Part shown: in pieces, positions 46,512-54,522 of the stretch
Numbering within the stretch: the first letter of the stretch is position 1
Layout of the letters: the number at the start of each line of letters is the position of its first letter
DNA from: Planctomycetaceae bacterium
GTDB lineage: Bacteria > Planctomycetota > Planctomycetia > Planctomycetales > Planctomycetaceae
Assembly: GCA_019636285.1 (NCBI GenBank)
Contig: JAHBXV010000002.1
Location: 62,001-126,000 of the forward strand
Direction: 5' to 3'
DNA length: 64,000 nucleotides
Program-made: the position numbers and the translations under genes
Notes under the pieces: model-generated
Databases searched by the model: none
What the model was told of the DNA's origin: nothing
What the model saw: the letters and a program-made list of their open reading frames with translations, nothing else

Positions 46512-47357
46512 TCACTGCCACCAAAGGTCCAACAGACCAACCGCCAACAGGCCCAGACTGATCACAGCATTCATATGAAAAAATGCCAGATTCACGCGGG
46601 AGAGGTTGTCGGCCCGCACCAGCGAGTGCTCCAGCAGGAGCAAGACGGAAACCCCGATGACCCCCGTCAGAAAAATCGGCCCGAAGTCCCCGTACGCCCA
46701 AACGGCGAACATCCCGCCGATGGCCAGCAGATGGCTGACGAACGCCATTCGGAGCGCCCCCGCGACGCCGAGCCGAGCAGGCAGGCTGTTCAGACGCCGT
46801 TCGCGGTCGAAGTCCGCATCCTGGCAGGCGTACAGAATGTCGAACCCGCCCACCCAGAAGAAAATGACTCCCGCGAGCAACACCGGCGGCAACTCAACGA
46901 CTCCGCGGATTGCCAGCCAGGCGGCAATTGGCGACAGCATCAGGGCTGCCGCGAGCCAATAATGGCACCAGGCGGTGAACCGCTTGGCATAACTATACCC
47001 GCACAGAAAGGCGAGGACCGGCCCCGATAGCACGAGCGGCCACCAGTTGGGAAGGAAGAGCAGGGTCGACGCCACGAACCCGACCCCGCACAGCACCGTG
47101 AATGCCCACACAGTGGGAACCGAGAGAATTCCCGCGGGCAGATGCCGCGATTGAGTTCGCGGGTTGGCCGCATCGATGTCGCGATCGACGAGTCGGTTAA
47201 AGGCCATGGCGGCCGAGCGCGCGAAGACCATGCACAGCAGCACCCCCGCGAGCTGTCGCCACTCGAACGAAGAGTCGGGACGGGACCACGCCATCGCCGC
47301 CGCCAGGAGCGCGAACGGCAGCGCGAAGACCGTATGGCTGAAACGAATCAGCCCCAA
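46512..47357 (-). CDS. UbiA-family prenyltransferase, probably menaquinone-pathway MqnP
   Basis: About 281 residues, eight or nine transmembrane helices. Both Asp-rich substrate motifs are present: NRLVDRDID and DADFDRER. Start LIRFSHTVFALPFALLAA is typical of the MqnP/UbiA group. Next to mqnE it most likely prenylates the 1,4-dihydroxy-6-naphthoate intermediate of menaquinone synthesis. Start is uncertain: the only usual codon is TTG at 47357, with no ribosome-binding site; a GGAG lies upstream but leads to no standard codon at proper distance. Confidence 0.82.
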   Translation of the reverse strand: MGLIRFSHTVFALPFALLAAAMAWSRPDSSFEWRQLAGVLLCMVFARSAAMAFNRLVDRDIDAANPRTQSRHLPAGILSVPTVWAFTVLCGVGFVASTLLFLPNWWPLVLSGPVLAFLCGYSYAKRFTAWCHYWLAAALMLSPIAAWLAIRGVVELPPVLLAGVIFFWVGGFDILYACQDADFDRERRLNSLPARLGVAGALRMAFVSHLLAIGGMFAVWAYGDFGPIFLTGVIGVSVLLLLEHSLVRADNLSRVNLAFFHMNAVISLGLLAVGLLDLWWQ

Positions 47358-47577
47358 AAGGTGAACCAGCGTCTTGATTCCGCGATCTCCCGGATTCGAG
47401 CAGTCTCGAAGTCAACGCACCGACGGACAGCCATCGACTGGCCTGTCTTCCGAGCCGTTACCCAGTGGATCACCATGGCGATGCTCCCGCCCCCGCGAGT
47501 CGTACCGCACGAGACATTCGGTCGGCGACCAGGTTCCACTGTTCGCGCCGGGCGGTTGCTCAAACGCGGCCAGTTTC

Positions 47578-49767
47578 TTATTGACCACTCGAAGTGCCAT
47601 CCATCGAGCGCGCGGCCCCGACGCGATCGAGGTGATTCACCCACCGCTGGACGGCAGCCTCCCTCTGCTGGGCCGATCCTTGCGGGCGGAAATCGTACCG
47701 TTTGCCGGTGTGTCGCTCCAGTTCCGCGATCGCTAATTCCCGCACTTCCACCAACGGATTTCGGAGAGAGTTGACTAGTTCGTCGGACGGCCCGCGGTCC
47801 AGCATTTCCATGTCGGAGTAACCCCACAGCAGACGGTAGACGGTTTCGAGATCCGCCGGGCGGTAGAAGCGGCCCAATTCCCGACGAAGGACCGCCCCGT
47901 CCGCCGGATGCTGGACGAGCCACTCGCGAATTCCGCGGCGCGCCGTCGCCCGGGCTTCAGGGTGGGGCGCTTCCGCCAATGCCTGCACCAGGCCCGGAAA
48001 GTCCTGGGTCGCGACCAGGCAATGGGTCGCCATTTCCGAAATGACCGGGCGGGGATCCTTCATCAGCGGGGCGATGCTCTGCATCAGCGGAATGTCCGGT
48101 TCGAACAATGCCCGAAACTGCGTGGCGTAGGGCTTGAGGTTCGAACTGAGTCGACGGCTTTGCGGATTCAGCCATTCCGGGGTTGTCGTCAAGGGCATGA
48201 TTTCGGAAAGGCTGCCCGATCCGGCTGCCAGATCCCGGCTGACGTCCCAACGGAAATACGCAGGGGCATCCACCTGCTGCGACTTGCCGTCAGGGGTTGC
48301 CCAGCGAATGGAACCACCGGCCAGGTAGATCGAAAGCGGGGGGTAGACTTTCGGGACGGATTCGAGCCCTGTCGGCTCCTGGAAGCCGACCTCGATCGCT
48401 AGCGAAGTTTCTGCCGTCAGCAGTTCCAACCGGGCGAGGCTCTCGCCCGAGCGTACGGCACAGGCCACTGGTAGCTTCTCGGCATTCATCGCTTTGAGCA
48501 GCACTCGACCGCGGCGCGGCCACACTCCGAAGGCTCCAGCCTCGGAAGGCTCCAGCAGCCGAACCGCCGAGTCCTCCATCAGGACAATCCGCAGGGCTCC
48601 GTCGTCGACGTCCAGAATGGATTCGAAGGGGGCAGAACTCGCCAATTCTTCAGCCGGGCCAAATTGCGCGTCGCCGGTTTCCGCGTACCAGTCAGGGTCA
48701 CCCCGACGCAGACGCAGGATCGGGCCGCTGTCATGCACGAGGCTCACGGTCAGGCTGGGAGATTGTGGAACGGTTGTCGCGACCGGCTCGCCGTTCGGGG
48801 GGACAGCGGGAACCACCGGCGCTGCGACCACCGCGGGCGATTCCGCTGGCGTCGCCGGGACCGGCGTTTCCTTGCCCGTCATCTTGGGCTCGATCGGGCT
48901 CGCGGTCGCGACCTTGTCTTGCGTCTTCACGGAAGCATCTTGCGGAGGGGCTGGATCCAAGCCTGGCGGAATGGCGGGAACCTGGGTGGTCGCGACAACC
49001 GCCGAGTCCTTCGGCTCCTGCTGACCCGTCGGTGCGGGAGCGGGCTTGGCCTCGCTATTGCCCGACCCCGGATCGGCCGTCGCGACAATCGCCTCCTCGC
49101 CGCTCGGAATCTTGTTCGGCGGAGCATCAGCGACGCGGTTGGTCTGGGTCTCTTGCAGGGTCGAGACGAAGTCCTTGTCGAACGCCACCAACCCGATCCA
49201 GACGCCCAGCAGCAACACGATAGCGGCGACCGGCCAGAACCGTCCGGCCGACGGTTTGACTTTCAGCTCGTCCGGCAGACCATCGCGAAATGTCTGGTCC
49301 CAGTCGGCCGCGGCTGCGGCGACCGGACCACTGGGGGTTGGGGCGGCTGCTGGCGTGGTGGCTTCCAGACGATCACCCGACCGGACCGGCCCCAACGCGT
49401 ACAGTCGTTCGCGAGCGTCGGCGGGGACGGGCGTGGGATCGCCGAGCGCGATAGTCAGCACCTGGTGGACCGCCGCCACTTCCGCGAGCTGTAAGTCCGA
49501 CTCCAGGCAGACTCGTTCCACGTCCACCACTTCGTCCGGGGCGAGCGTGTTGTCGAGATACTCGGCCACCACGTTGGGGTCGAGCCCCATGCCCGAGCCC
49601 GTCAGGTCGGGGGCTTGCAGACGTCGCCGCCGCACGACCTCGCGAACCCGCGCGATCTGTGCCGCTGCCATCGGGCTCTCCTGAACCTTCTTGCCAATCT
49701 CCCGCGCCATCTCGGGCTCAAGGGTGTCGTCCAGGTAGGCCAGCAGGGTTCGCAGTGTCAGTCGCAT
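47578..49767 (-). CDS. large anti-sigma-like membrane protein (planctomycete type)
   Basis: 729 residues. N-terminal zinc-finger-less anti-sigma-like helices (TLLAYLDDTLEPEMAREIGKKV, then a second similar unit VVAEYLDNTLAPDEVVDVERV). A transmembrane helix (FWPVAAIVLLLGVWIGLVAF, about 210-230) is followed by a Pro/Ala-rich linker (about 240-345). The outer part has a FecR-like beta segment (SPSLTVSLVHDSGPILRLRRGD, RRGRVLLKAMNAEKLPVACAVRSGE) and a helical end (ALAEAPHPEARATARRGIREWL, VEVRELAIAELERHTG), HEAT-like. It probably senses the envelope and signals to a sigma factor encoded elsewhere. The ATG at 49767 follows AAGGAGAG. Confidence 0.72.
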   Translation of the reverse strand: MRLTLRTLLAYLDDTLEPEMAREIGKKVQESPMAAAQIARVREVVRRRRLQAPDLTGSGMGLDPNVVAEYLDNTLAPDEVVDVERVCLESDLQLAEVAAVHQVLTIALGDPTPVPADARERLYALGPVRSGDRLEATTPAAAPTPSGPVAAAAADWDQTFRDGLPDELKVKPSAGRFWPVAAIVLLLGVWIGLVAFDKDFVSTLQETQTNRVADAPPNKIPSGEEAIVATADPGSGNSEAKPAPAPTGQQEPKDSAVVATTQVPAIPPGLDPAPPQDASVKTQDKVATASPIEPKMTGKETPVPATPAESPAVVAAPVVPAVPPNGEPVATTVPQSPSLTVSLVHDSGPILRLRRGDPDWYAETGDAQFGPAEELASSAPFESILDVDDGALRIVLMEDSAVRLLEPSEAGAFGVWPRRGRVLLKAMNAEKLPVACAVRSGESLARLELLTAETSLAIEVGFQEPTGLESVPKVYPPLSIYLAGGSIRWATPDGKSQQVDAPAYFRWDVSRDLAAGSGSLSEIMPLTTTPEWLNPQSRRLSSNLKPYATQFRALFEPDIPLMQSIAPLMKDPRPVISEMATHCLVATQDFPGLVQALAEAPHPEARATARRGIREWLVQHPADGAVLRRELGRFYRPADLETVYRLLWGYSDMEMLDRGPSDELVNSLRNPLVEVRELAIAELERHTGKRYDFRPQGSAQQREAAVQRWVNHLDRVGAARSMDGTSSGQ

Positions 49768-49914
49768 GGTTTCTCTCCTTCGCTCGCCCCCCTCCCGCCG
49801 TTCTCCAGCGTGGGTGAGATTTGCGAGCGGTTGTGATTCCTCTCTCTGGTAGTGCATCCCTGCCACCATTTCCGTACAACAATCCGGGGTGAGTCGCCAA
49901 AAAACTCCGTCCCC

Positions 49915-49928
49915 GTTTCCCGTGGAAC
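49915..49928. promoter_or_regulatory. parS-like ParB site 1 (one mismatch)
   Basis: GTTTCCCGTGGAAC, 13 of 14 to a mixed parS consensus (CCACGTGG centre with A to C). It lies in the spacer between the divergent anti-sigma-like and ThuA-type genes. It is the leftmost of a cluster that continues at 50725, 51189 and 51822. Confidence 0.55.
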
Positions 49929-49934
49929 GCCCCG

Positions 49935-50699
49935 ATGCTCCGCCGGCTCCTCATGCTGATGGCGGTTCTTCCCGCCGTCGCGGAGGCCGCCCCCCCACGC
50001 CGGGCTCTGCTGATCGGTGCTCCCAACGACACTCATCCGCGCGCCACGCACGAGTACATGGCCGCGATGCGGTTGCTGGATGAAGACCTGCGGACAGACC
50101 CCGGCGTCGAACCCGTCATCTCCCAGGCCGACTCCGCCTGGCCGGACGGCCCCGTGCTTCTCGACCGGGCCGACGTCGCTGTCATCTTCCTGACCGAAGG
50201 AGCCCGCTGGCTCGTCGCTGACCCGGCTCGACGGGCGGCCTTCGAACGGCTGGCCGAACGGGGCGGGGGGCTGGTCTGCCTCCACTGGGGAATGGGCACA
50301 AAGCCGGTCGAACCGATCGAGCCGTTCGTCAACCTGTTCGGGGCTTGCCACGGGGGACCGGACCGCCAGTACCGCGTCCTCAAAACTCGCGTCCGTTTCG
50401 CTGCCGACCACCCACTCTCCCAGGGGCTCGAACCCTTGCGGATCGAGGACGAGTTCTACTACCGACTCAAGACCACGAAGCTTGGCGAGGTCACCCCGGT
50501 TGCCTGGGCGAGCATCGACGATACCGACGAAATGGTCGCCTGGGCGTGGGAGCGTCCCAAGGGTGGTCGCTCGTTCGGCTTCTCCGGGATCCACTACCAC
50601 CGTAACTGGGACCAGCCCCAATATCGCCAACTGGTGCTGAGGGGAATCCTGTGGACGAAAGACGGCGTTCCCGAACCGGCCTCGGCGGATGGTCGTTGA
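49935..50699 (+). CDS. exported ThuA-domain protein
   Basis: 254 residues. Signal peptide (MLRRLLMLMAVLPAVAEA). A ThuA (trehalose-utilisation-like) flavodoxin-type fold: RRALLIGAPNDTHPRATHEYMAAM, DVAVIFLTEGARWLVADPARRAAFERLAERGGGLVCLHWGMG, and GRSFGFSGIHYHRNWDQPQYRQLVLRGILWT. The GIHYHRNW motif is the standard C-terminal ThuA signature. Planctomycete ThuA proteins are exported and often accompany sugar dehydrogenases; none is adjacent. Their reaction is not established. Start overlaps the parS-like site region by 7 bases downstream. Confidence 0.87.
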   Translation: MLRRLLMLMAVLPAVAEAAPPRRALLIGAPNDTHPRATHEYMAAMRLLDEDLRTDPGVEPVISQADSAWPDGPVLLDRADVAVIFLTEGARWLVADPARRAAFERLAERGGGLVCLHWGMGTKPVEPIEPFVNLFGACHGGPDRQYRVLKTRVRFAADHPLSQGLEPLRIEDEFYYRLKTTKLGEVTPVAWASIDDTDEMVAWAWERPKGGRSFGFSGIHYHRNWDQPQYRQLVLRGILWTKDGVPEPASADGR

Positions 50700-50724
50700 G
50701 TTTCTGCGACGCGGCAAATTGCTC

Positions 50725-50738
50725 GTTCCACGTGAAAC
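50725..50738. promoter_or_regulatory. parS ParB-binding site 2 (perfect core)
   Basis: GTTCCACGTGAAAC, an exact match to the 14-base core of the classical parS (B. subtilis form). It lies just ahead of the FAD/MnmM fusion gene, 7 bases before its ATG. Confidence 0.85.
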
Positions 50739-50744
50739 AGGTCC

Positions 50745-52340
50745 ATGAGGCAAGTTGACGCCGTCGTCGTCGGGCAGGGATTGGCGGGGACTTGCCTGGC
50801 CTGGCGAATCTGGCTTGCCGGGCGAAGCGTCCGCGTCATCGATCCCTGCGAGACCTCCACTGCGTCGCGGATCGCGGCCGGGCTGATGACTCCCATCACC
50901 GGCCGTCGCTTCACGGTCCTTCCCGAGTGGCCCGCCCTCTGGCTGACGGCGAACGATTTCTATCGCGACCTCGAAGTTCGTACCGGGACGATGTTCCTGC
51001 ATGTCGAGTCTTCGCGGCGAGTCTTTCAATCCCCCGATGAACGCGCGGCCTGGGAAGAGCGCCGCTTCACTTCCGACGGTTCGCCGACCGCCATTTTTTG
51101 CGACGACTGGTCGGCGATGGTCCGCGCTTCGTTCGGCGGGTTCACCATGTCACCCGCGGCCCGCCTCGACGTCGCGAGGTTCCTCGATGTTTCACGGGAA
51201 ACATTCCGGGCCAGCGGGCAACTCGTGGAGACCTGGCTCGACCCAAACGAGATCGAGCCGAGCCGTGATGGGTGTCGTCTTCCTTCGCTGGGGCTGTCGA
51301 CTCGGGATGTTTTCTTCTGCGAGGGAGCGGCCGGGCGCGAGAATCCGTGGTTTCCGAAGCTGCCCTGGCTCCCCGCCAAGGGAGAGATTCTGACCGTCGC
51401 GCTGCCAGGGCTGGCCCTGGAAGAGACCCTGCACGGAGGAATCTGGATCTCACCTCAAGCGGACGGAGTCTACCGAGTCGGTGCCACCTTCGACCCCGAA
51501 CGACTCGACTCCACGCCAACCGCCAAAGGGCGAGCGGACCTCCTGGCGAAGCTTGCCCGACTGGTTGACGCCCCGGCGGAAGTCCTGGCCCACGATGCCG
51601 CCATTCGTCCTGCGATGAGCAACCAGCAGCCAGTCATCCGCCGCCACACCGACTGGCCCGGCCTCTGGCTGTTCAACGGTCTGGGTGCGAGGGGATCTCT
51701 TTTGGCGCCCACTTGGTCCGCCCGGCTGGTCGACCAACTGGCTGAACCAGAAGCTCGCACCGTCGCGGCTCGCCGACCAAGGCGGCTGACCGAACTTGCC
51801 CACCAGATCCTTCGCGAGCAAGTTCCACGTGGAACCTCCGTCATCGATGCGACCGCCGGAAATGGTCACGACACTCTCGCCCTCGCCGAGATCGTCGGCC
51901 CCGACGGGCAAGTCCTCGCGATCGACATTCAGCCGGCCGCCGTCATGGCGACACGATCACGAATCGCGAATTCCGGCCATGGCAACGTGACGGTCGTCGA
52001 AGGGGACCACGCCGAAATGGCGCGCTGGCTGCCTCCCGAATGGCAGGGCCGGGTCGCCGCCGTGGTCTTCAATCTGGGCTACCTTCCGGGAGGCGACCAC
52101 TCTCGGCTCACCCGTTCCGAGTCAACCATCATGGCACTCGAAGCCGCCGCCTGCCAGCTCGCCCCCGAGGGCGTCATCACGGTCCTCGCCTATCCCGGCC
52201 ACGCGGGCGGAGCGGACGAGTTGTCAGCCGTCGAAGCATGGCTGAGAAAGCTCGACGGGACATACACGTGGAACCACCATGAAGGAGCCCCTGGACGTTC
52301 CGTCAGCCCGGTTCTGTTTGTGATCCGGCGAACGAACTAA
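50745..52340 (+). CDS. MnmC(o)-like FAD oxidoreductase fused to YtqB/MnmM methyltransferase
   Basis: 531 residues. The N-terminal part (1-335) is a DAO-type FAD oxidoreductase: G10-Q-G-L-A-G dinucleotide motif, ASRIAAGLMTPITGRR, and GLGARGSLLAPTWSARLVDQL, matching the C-terminal G-x-R-G-L/S-x-x-A-P motif of MnmC(o). The C-terminal part (about 347-531) is a YtqB/MnmM-type methyltransferase: VIDATAGNGHDTLALAE (366-382), AIDIQPAA, FNLGYLPGGDH (442-452) and YPGHAGGADE. Separately, MnmC(o) removes the carboxymethyl group of cmnm5(s2)U34 and MnmM methylates nm5(s2)U34. I infer a bifunctional enzyme doing both, in reversed domain order from E. coli MnmC. Two parS sites lie inside it. Confidence 0.85.
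   Translation: MRQVDAVVVGQGLAGTCLAWRIWLAGRSVRVIDPCETSTASRIAAGLMTPITGRRFTVLPEWPALWLTANDFYRDLEVRTGTMFLHVESSRRVFQSPDERAAWEERRFTSDGSPTAIFCDDWSAMVRASFGGFTMSPAARLDVARFLDVSRETFRASGQLVETWLDPNEIEPSRDGCRLPSLGLSTRDVFFCEGAAGRENPWFPKLPWLPAKGEILTVALPGLALEETLHGGIWISPQADGVYRVGATFDPERLDSTPTAKGRADLLAKLARLVDAPAEVLAHDAAIRPAMSNQQPVIRRHTDWPGLWLFNGLGARGSLLAPTWSARLVDQLAEPEARTVAARRPRRLTELAHQILREQVPRGTSVIDATAGNGHDTLALAEIVGPDGQVLAIDIQPAAVMATRSRIANSGHGNVTVVEGDHAEMARWLPPEWQGRVAAVVFNLGYLPGGDHSRLTRSESTIMALEAAACQLAPEGVITVLAYPGHAGGADELSAVEAWLRKLDGTYTWNHHEGAPGRSVSPVLFVIRRTN
51189..51202. promoter_or_regulatory. parS-like ParB site 3 (one mismatch)
   Basis: GTTTCACGGGAAAC, 13 of 14 to parS (GTTTCACGTGAAAC); with flanks TG...A it is 15 of 16. 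It lies inside the fusion gene, in codons for VSRET. Confidence 0.7.
51822..51835. promoter_or_regulatory. parS ParB-binding site 4 (perfect palindrome)
   Basis: GTTCCACGTGGAAC, a perfect 14-bp palindrome, equal to the core of the Pseudomonas parS. It lies inside the fusion gene at the junction between the two domains (codons for VPRGT). Confidence 0.85.
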
Positions 52341-52359
52341 CCGGCACCAGCTCGTGGGC

Positions 52360-53154
52360 TCAGTTCGTCGTCGCAGAACTGCCGTTCCTACCGAGCCGTC
52401 GGAATCTCAGCGTCAGCCAGGAGCCCAACCCACTCAGGGCCAGGACCAGACCGGAAGGCGCCGGTACTGGCGAAGGTACGCTCAGGGCCACGAGTGAGAC
52501 GTAATCGATGCCAATATACGAGTTGGGGTAGGCACTTCCCCCCGGAAAACTGACCCAATAGGGAACGAAAATGAGATAGGGTCGTGATGCCGCGTCATTC
52601 GGAGCTTCAAATGTCAGTGATCTGGATTGCCAACTGTTTGACGTGACCATCGGCAGGGCGCCGAGCAAGGCGGCCCCGGCTCCGGAGGTCGTGGACGAAA
52701 GAAAGAGTTGATAGCCGCCCGGTTTGTCAGCGCTAAAGAGGTTGACGTTGGTGTTTCGAAAGAGCAGCGCGTCCAGTTGATAGCTGTCTCCGGCCACCAA
52801 TAGTTCTGTCAAAGTCGTGCCGAACGCTTCGCCTGCGACCGTTGTATTGGCCGACCCGTGAGCGCCATCCGAAACTCCCGCAACCCATCGGATTCCGTCT
52901 CCTGCCGTCGCCCCGATGAAAGCACCATCCTCGCCGGGGTCCAGACCATAACTGCCGTTGTTGCTGAAAGTGCTCGCGCGCGAACTGGCAGGTAGCGAAG
53001 GGGTCGTGTGAAACCACCCTGTAGGAAGCAGGCCCTCGCCCGTGCTCCCGTTGGGGACGGTCTCGAAGCTGCCGTTGGAAATCAGGCTCGCCTGGGTCGG
53101 AGTTGCCAGGATGCACAGCAACAGGAACGAACAGGCGGTGGCGACGTACTTCAT
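52360..53154 (-). CDS. PEP-CTERM-like exported protein
   Basis: 264 residues. Signal peptide (MKYVATACSFLLLCILATPTQA), a beta-sandwich body starting LISNGSFETVPNGS (a carbohydrate-binding-like opening common in such proteins), and a C-terminal VPAPSGLVLALSGLGSWLTLRFRRLGR tail: a V-P-A-P motif, a hydrophobic helix and a basic end, as in PEP-CTERM sorting signals. Exosortase substrates of this kind reach the cell surface. Start ATG 53154 follows GAGGG. Confidence 0.82.
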   Translation of the reverse strand: MKYVATACSFLLLCILATPTQASLISNGSFETVPNGSTGEGLLPTGWFHTTPSLPASSRASTFSNNGSYGLDPGEDGAFIGATAGDGIRWVAGVSDGAHGSANTTVAGEAFGTTLTELLVAGDSYQLDALLFRNTNVNLFSADKPGGYQLFLSSTTSGAGAALLGALPMVTSNSWQSRSLTFEAPNDAASRPYLIFVPYWVSFPGGSAYPNSYIGIDYVSLVALSVPSPVPAPSGLVLALSGLGSWLTLRFRRLGRNGSSATTN

Positions 53155-53346
53155 CTTCCATACCCTCTCGGCATGTCCGCGTTGAACCAGCGATCGACGG
53201 CTTGGGGGCCTATGAGGCCGAAGCGTGGAACACCATGTTGAGTCGCCCTGCCGGAAGGGAACAGGGACGATACCGGGAACTTCGGGAGCGGCACCGTGTC
53301 GTCGCAGGCATTCGACGCTCGGTCAAAATGCGCCCTGCGAACGCGA

Positions 53347-54009
53347 TTAGCGAGGCGGGGCCGGCGACGCTATCGGGGGAGCTGCCAGCGCCTTCGCGAT
53401 GGCAGCCGTATCGAACAGCCCGACATGCTTCCAGATTTTCCCGTCACGGAAGTAATACTCAAACAGCAGCTCGGACGTGAACGTGGCTCCATTTTGCAGC
53501 ACCACTGCCGAGCTGACCTGGCGAAGAATCACCCGATCTTCGAACACGTACAGGTTCGACTCCTCCAGAGTGGGGATGTCGGGCGTGAAGGTTCGGAACG
53601 TCTCTTCGAGGTGACCACGAATCGCGGCGTGGCCTTCGAACCGACCGGAGGGAGGCGGCAGCGACGTCGGAAAACTGACGATGGCATCCTCCGTATAGCA
53701 CGCCAGCACTCCATCCACGTCCTTGCGGGCGAATGCCTCGCGATGTCGGGCCACGCAGGCGCGGTTGATCTCCTCCGGGCTCTCGACCCCAAGCGTCGTC
53801 GGGCCAGGCATCATCAGCCGCGAGACGTGGCAACCAAGAGCGGTGGCCGCTGCGGCGATGGTCTGAATATCAAACGCCTTCAGCCCTTTTTCCATGCGGC
53901 GCAGCGTGGTGACGTCGATCTCGGCCTTGGACGCCAACTGTTCCTGGGTCAGCCCCAGATGGACTCGCAACGATCGCAGGGCTTCGGCATTGACCTGAGC
54001 GCCGCGCAT
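53347..54009 (-). CDS. XRE-type helix-turn-helix fused to an NTF2/SnoaL-like domain
   Basis: 220 residues. Residues about 8-66 are a Cro/C1-type helix-turn-helix (LRSLRVHLGLTQEQLASKAEIDVTTLRRMEKGLKAFDIQTIAAAATALG). Residues about 85-205 are an NTF2/SnoaL-like domain (HREAFARKDVDGVLACYTEDAIVSFP, GRFEGHAAIRGHLEETFRTF, VILRQVSSAVVLQNGATFTSELLFEYYFRDGKIWKHVGLFD). The second part would form a ligand pocket, so a one-protein sensor regulator is a fair guess. ATG at 54009 follows GGAG; the longer frame runs into the tRNA-Val terminator and is rejected. Confidence 0.82.
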   Translation of the reverse strand: MRGAQVNAEALRSLRVHLGLTQEQLASKAEIDVTTLRRMEKGLKAFDIQTIAAAATALGCHVSRLMMPGPTTLGVESPEEINRACVARHREAFARKDVDGVLACYTEDAIVSFPTSLPPPSGRFEGHAAIRGHLEETFRTFTPDIPTLEESNLYVFEDRVILRQVSSAVVLQNGATFTSELLFEYYFRDGKIWKHVGLFDTAAIAKALAAPPIASPAPPR

Positions 54010-54100
54010 GGTCGAACGATCTCCGCCAGCCGGGAACGGAATTCCTCGGAAGGGTTCCACGCTTGGGACGCAACGAAGCCCTTGGACGGGCGGCTCGCTC

Positions 54101-54126
54101 AAAAAACAACCCCGCCTGATGCGGGG
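54101..54126 (-). terminator. intrinsic terminator after tRNA-Val
   Basis: On the minus strand, CCCCGC, loop ATCAG, GCGGGG, then TTGTTTTTT. It begins about a dozen bases past the tRNA 3' end. Confidence 0.88.
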
Positions 54127-54138
54127 CCGGGAATCGAT

Positions 54139-54211
<73 letters not shown>

Positions 54212-54522
54212 GATGCTCACAGCAGTATCGTCGGGACGCCGGGCGGGTTCAAGTCTTCCGCCTGAAGAGCGAAGAGAGGAGAGTAGTTGGAAGAGACGCG
54301 GAGAGGGGGAGACTCGGGGATGGGGAGAAAACTCTTTCGTCCTTCTCGACTCAAACTACTGCCGTGGCGAGGCTCTTGCTCTCCGTATTCCCGGCAGCTA
54401 CACTACGCGGCTCCCCCCGGTTCCTGGGCCTGAAACAAGTGGCCTGGAACGTCGCCCAGGCGACGCCCCCCCGCATTTTTTCGCGGGGTGTTCCGGAGAT
54501 CGCTAACCCGAGACGTTGTTTG
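54212..54522. other. intergenic region between tRNA-Val and ffh
   Basis: About 310 bases between divergent units. It should hold the promoter for tRNA-Val and for the ffh operon. I could not place boxes with confidence. The frame open from 54364 is not a likely extension of ffh because the family start is at 54523. Confidence 0.4.

Noticed and set aside
52261-52274. fifth parS-like site (ACACGTGGAAC)
   Set aside because: Only the right half matches; four of the first five bases are wrong, so I did not count it in the cluster.
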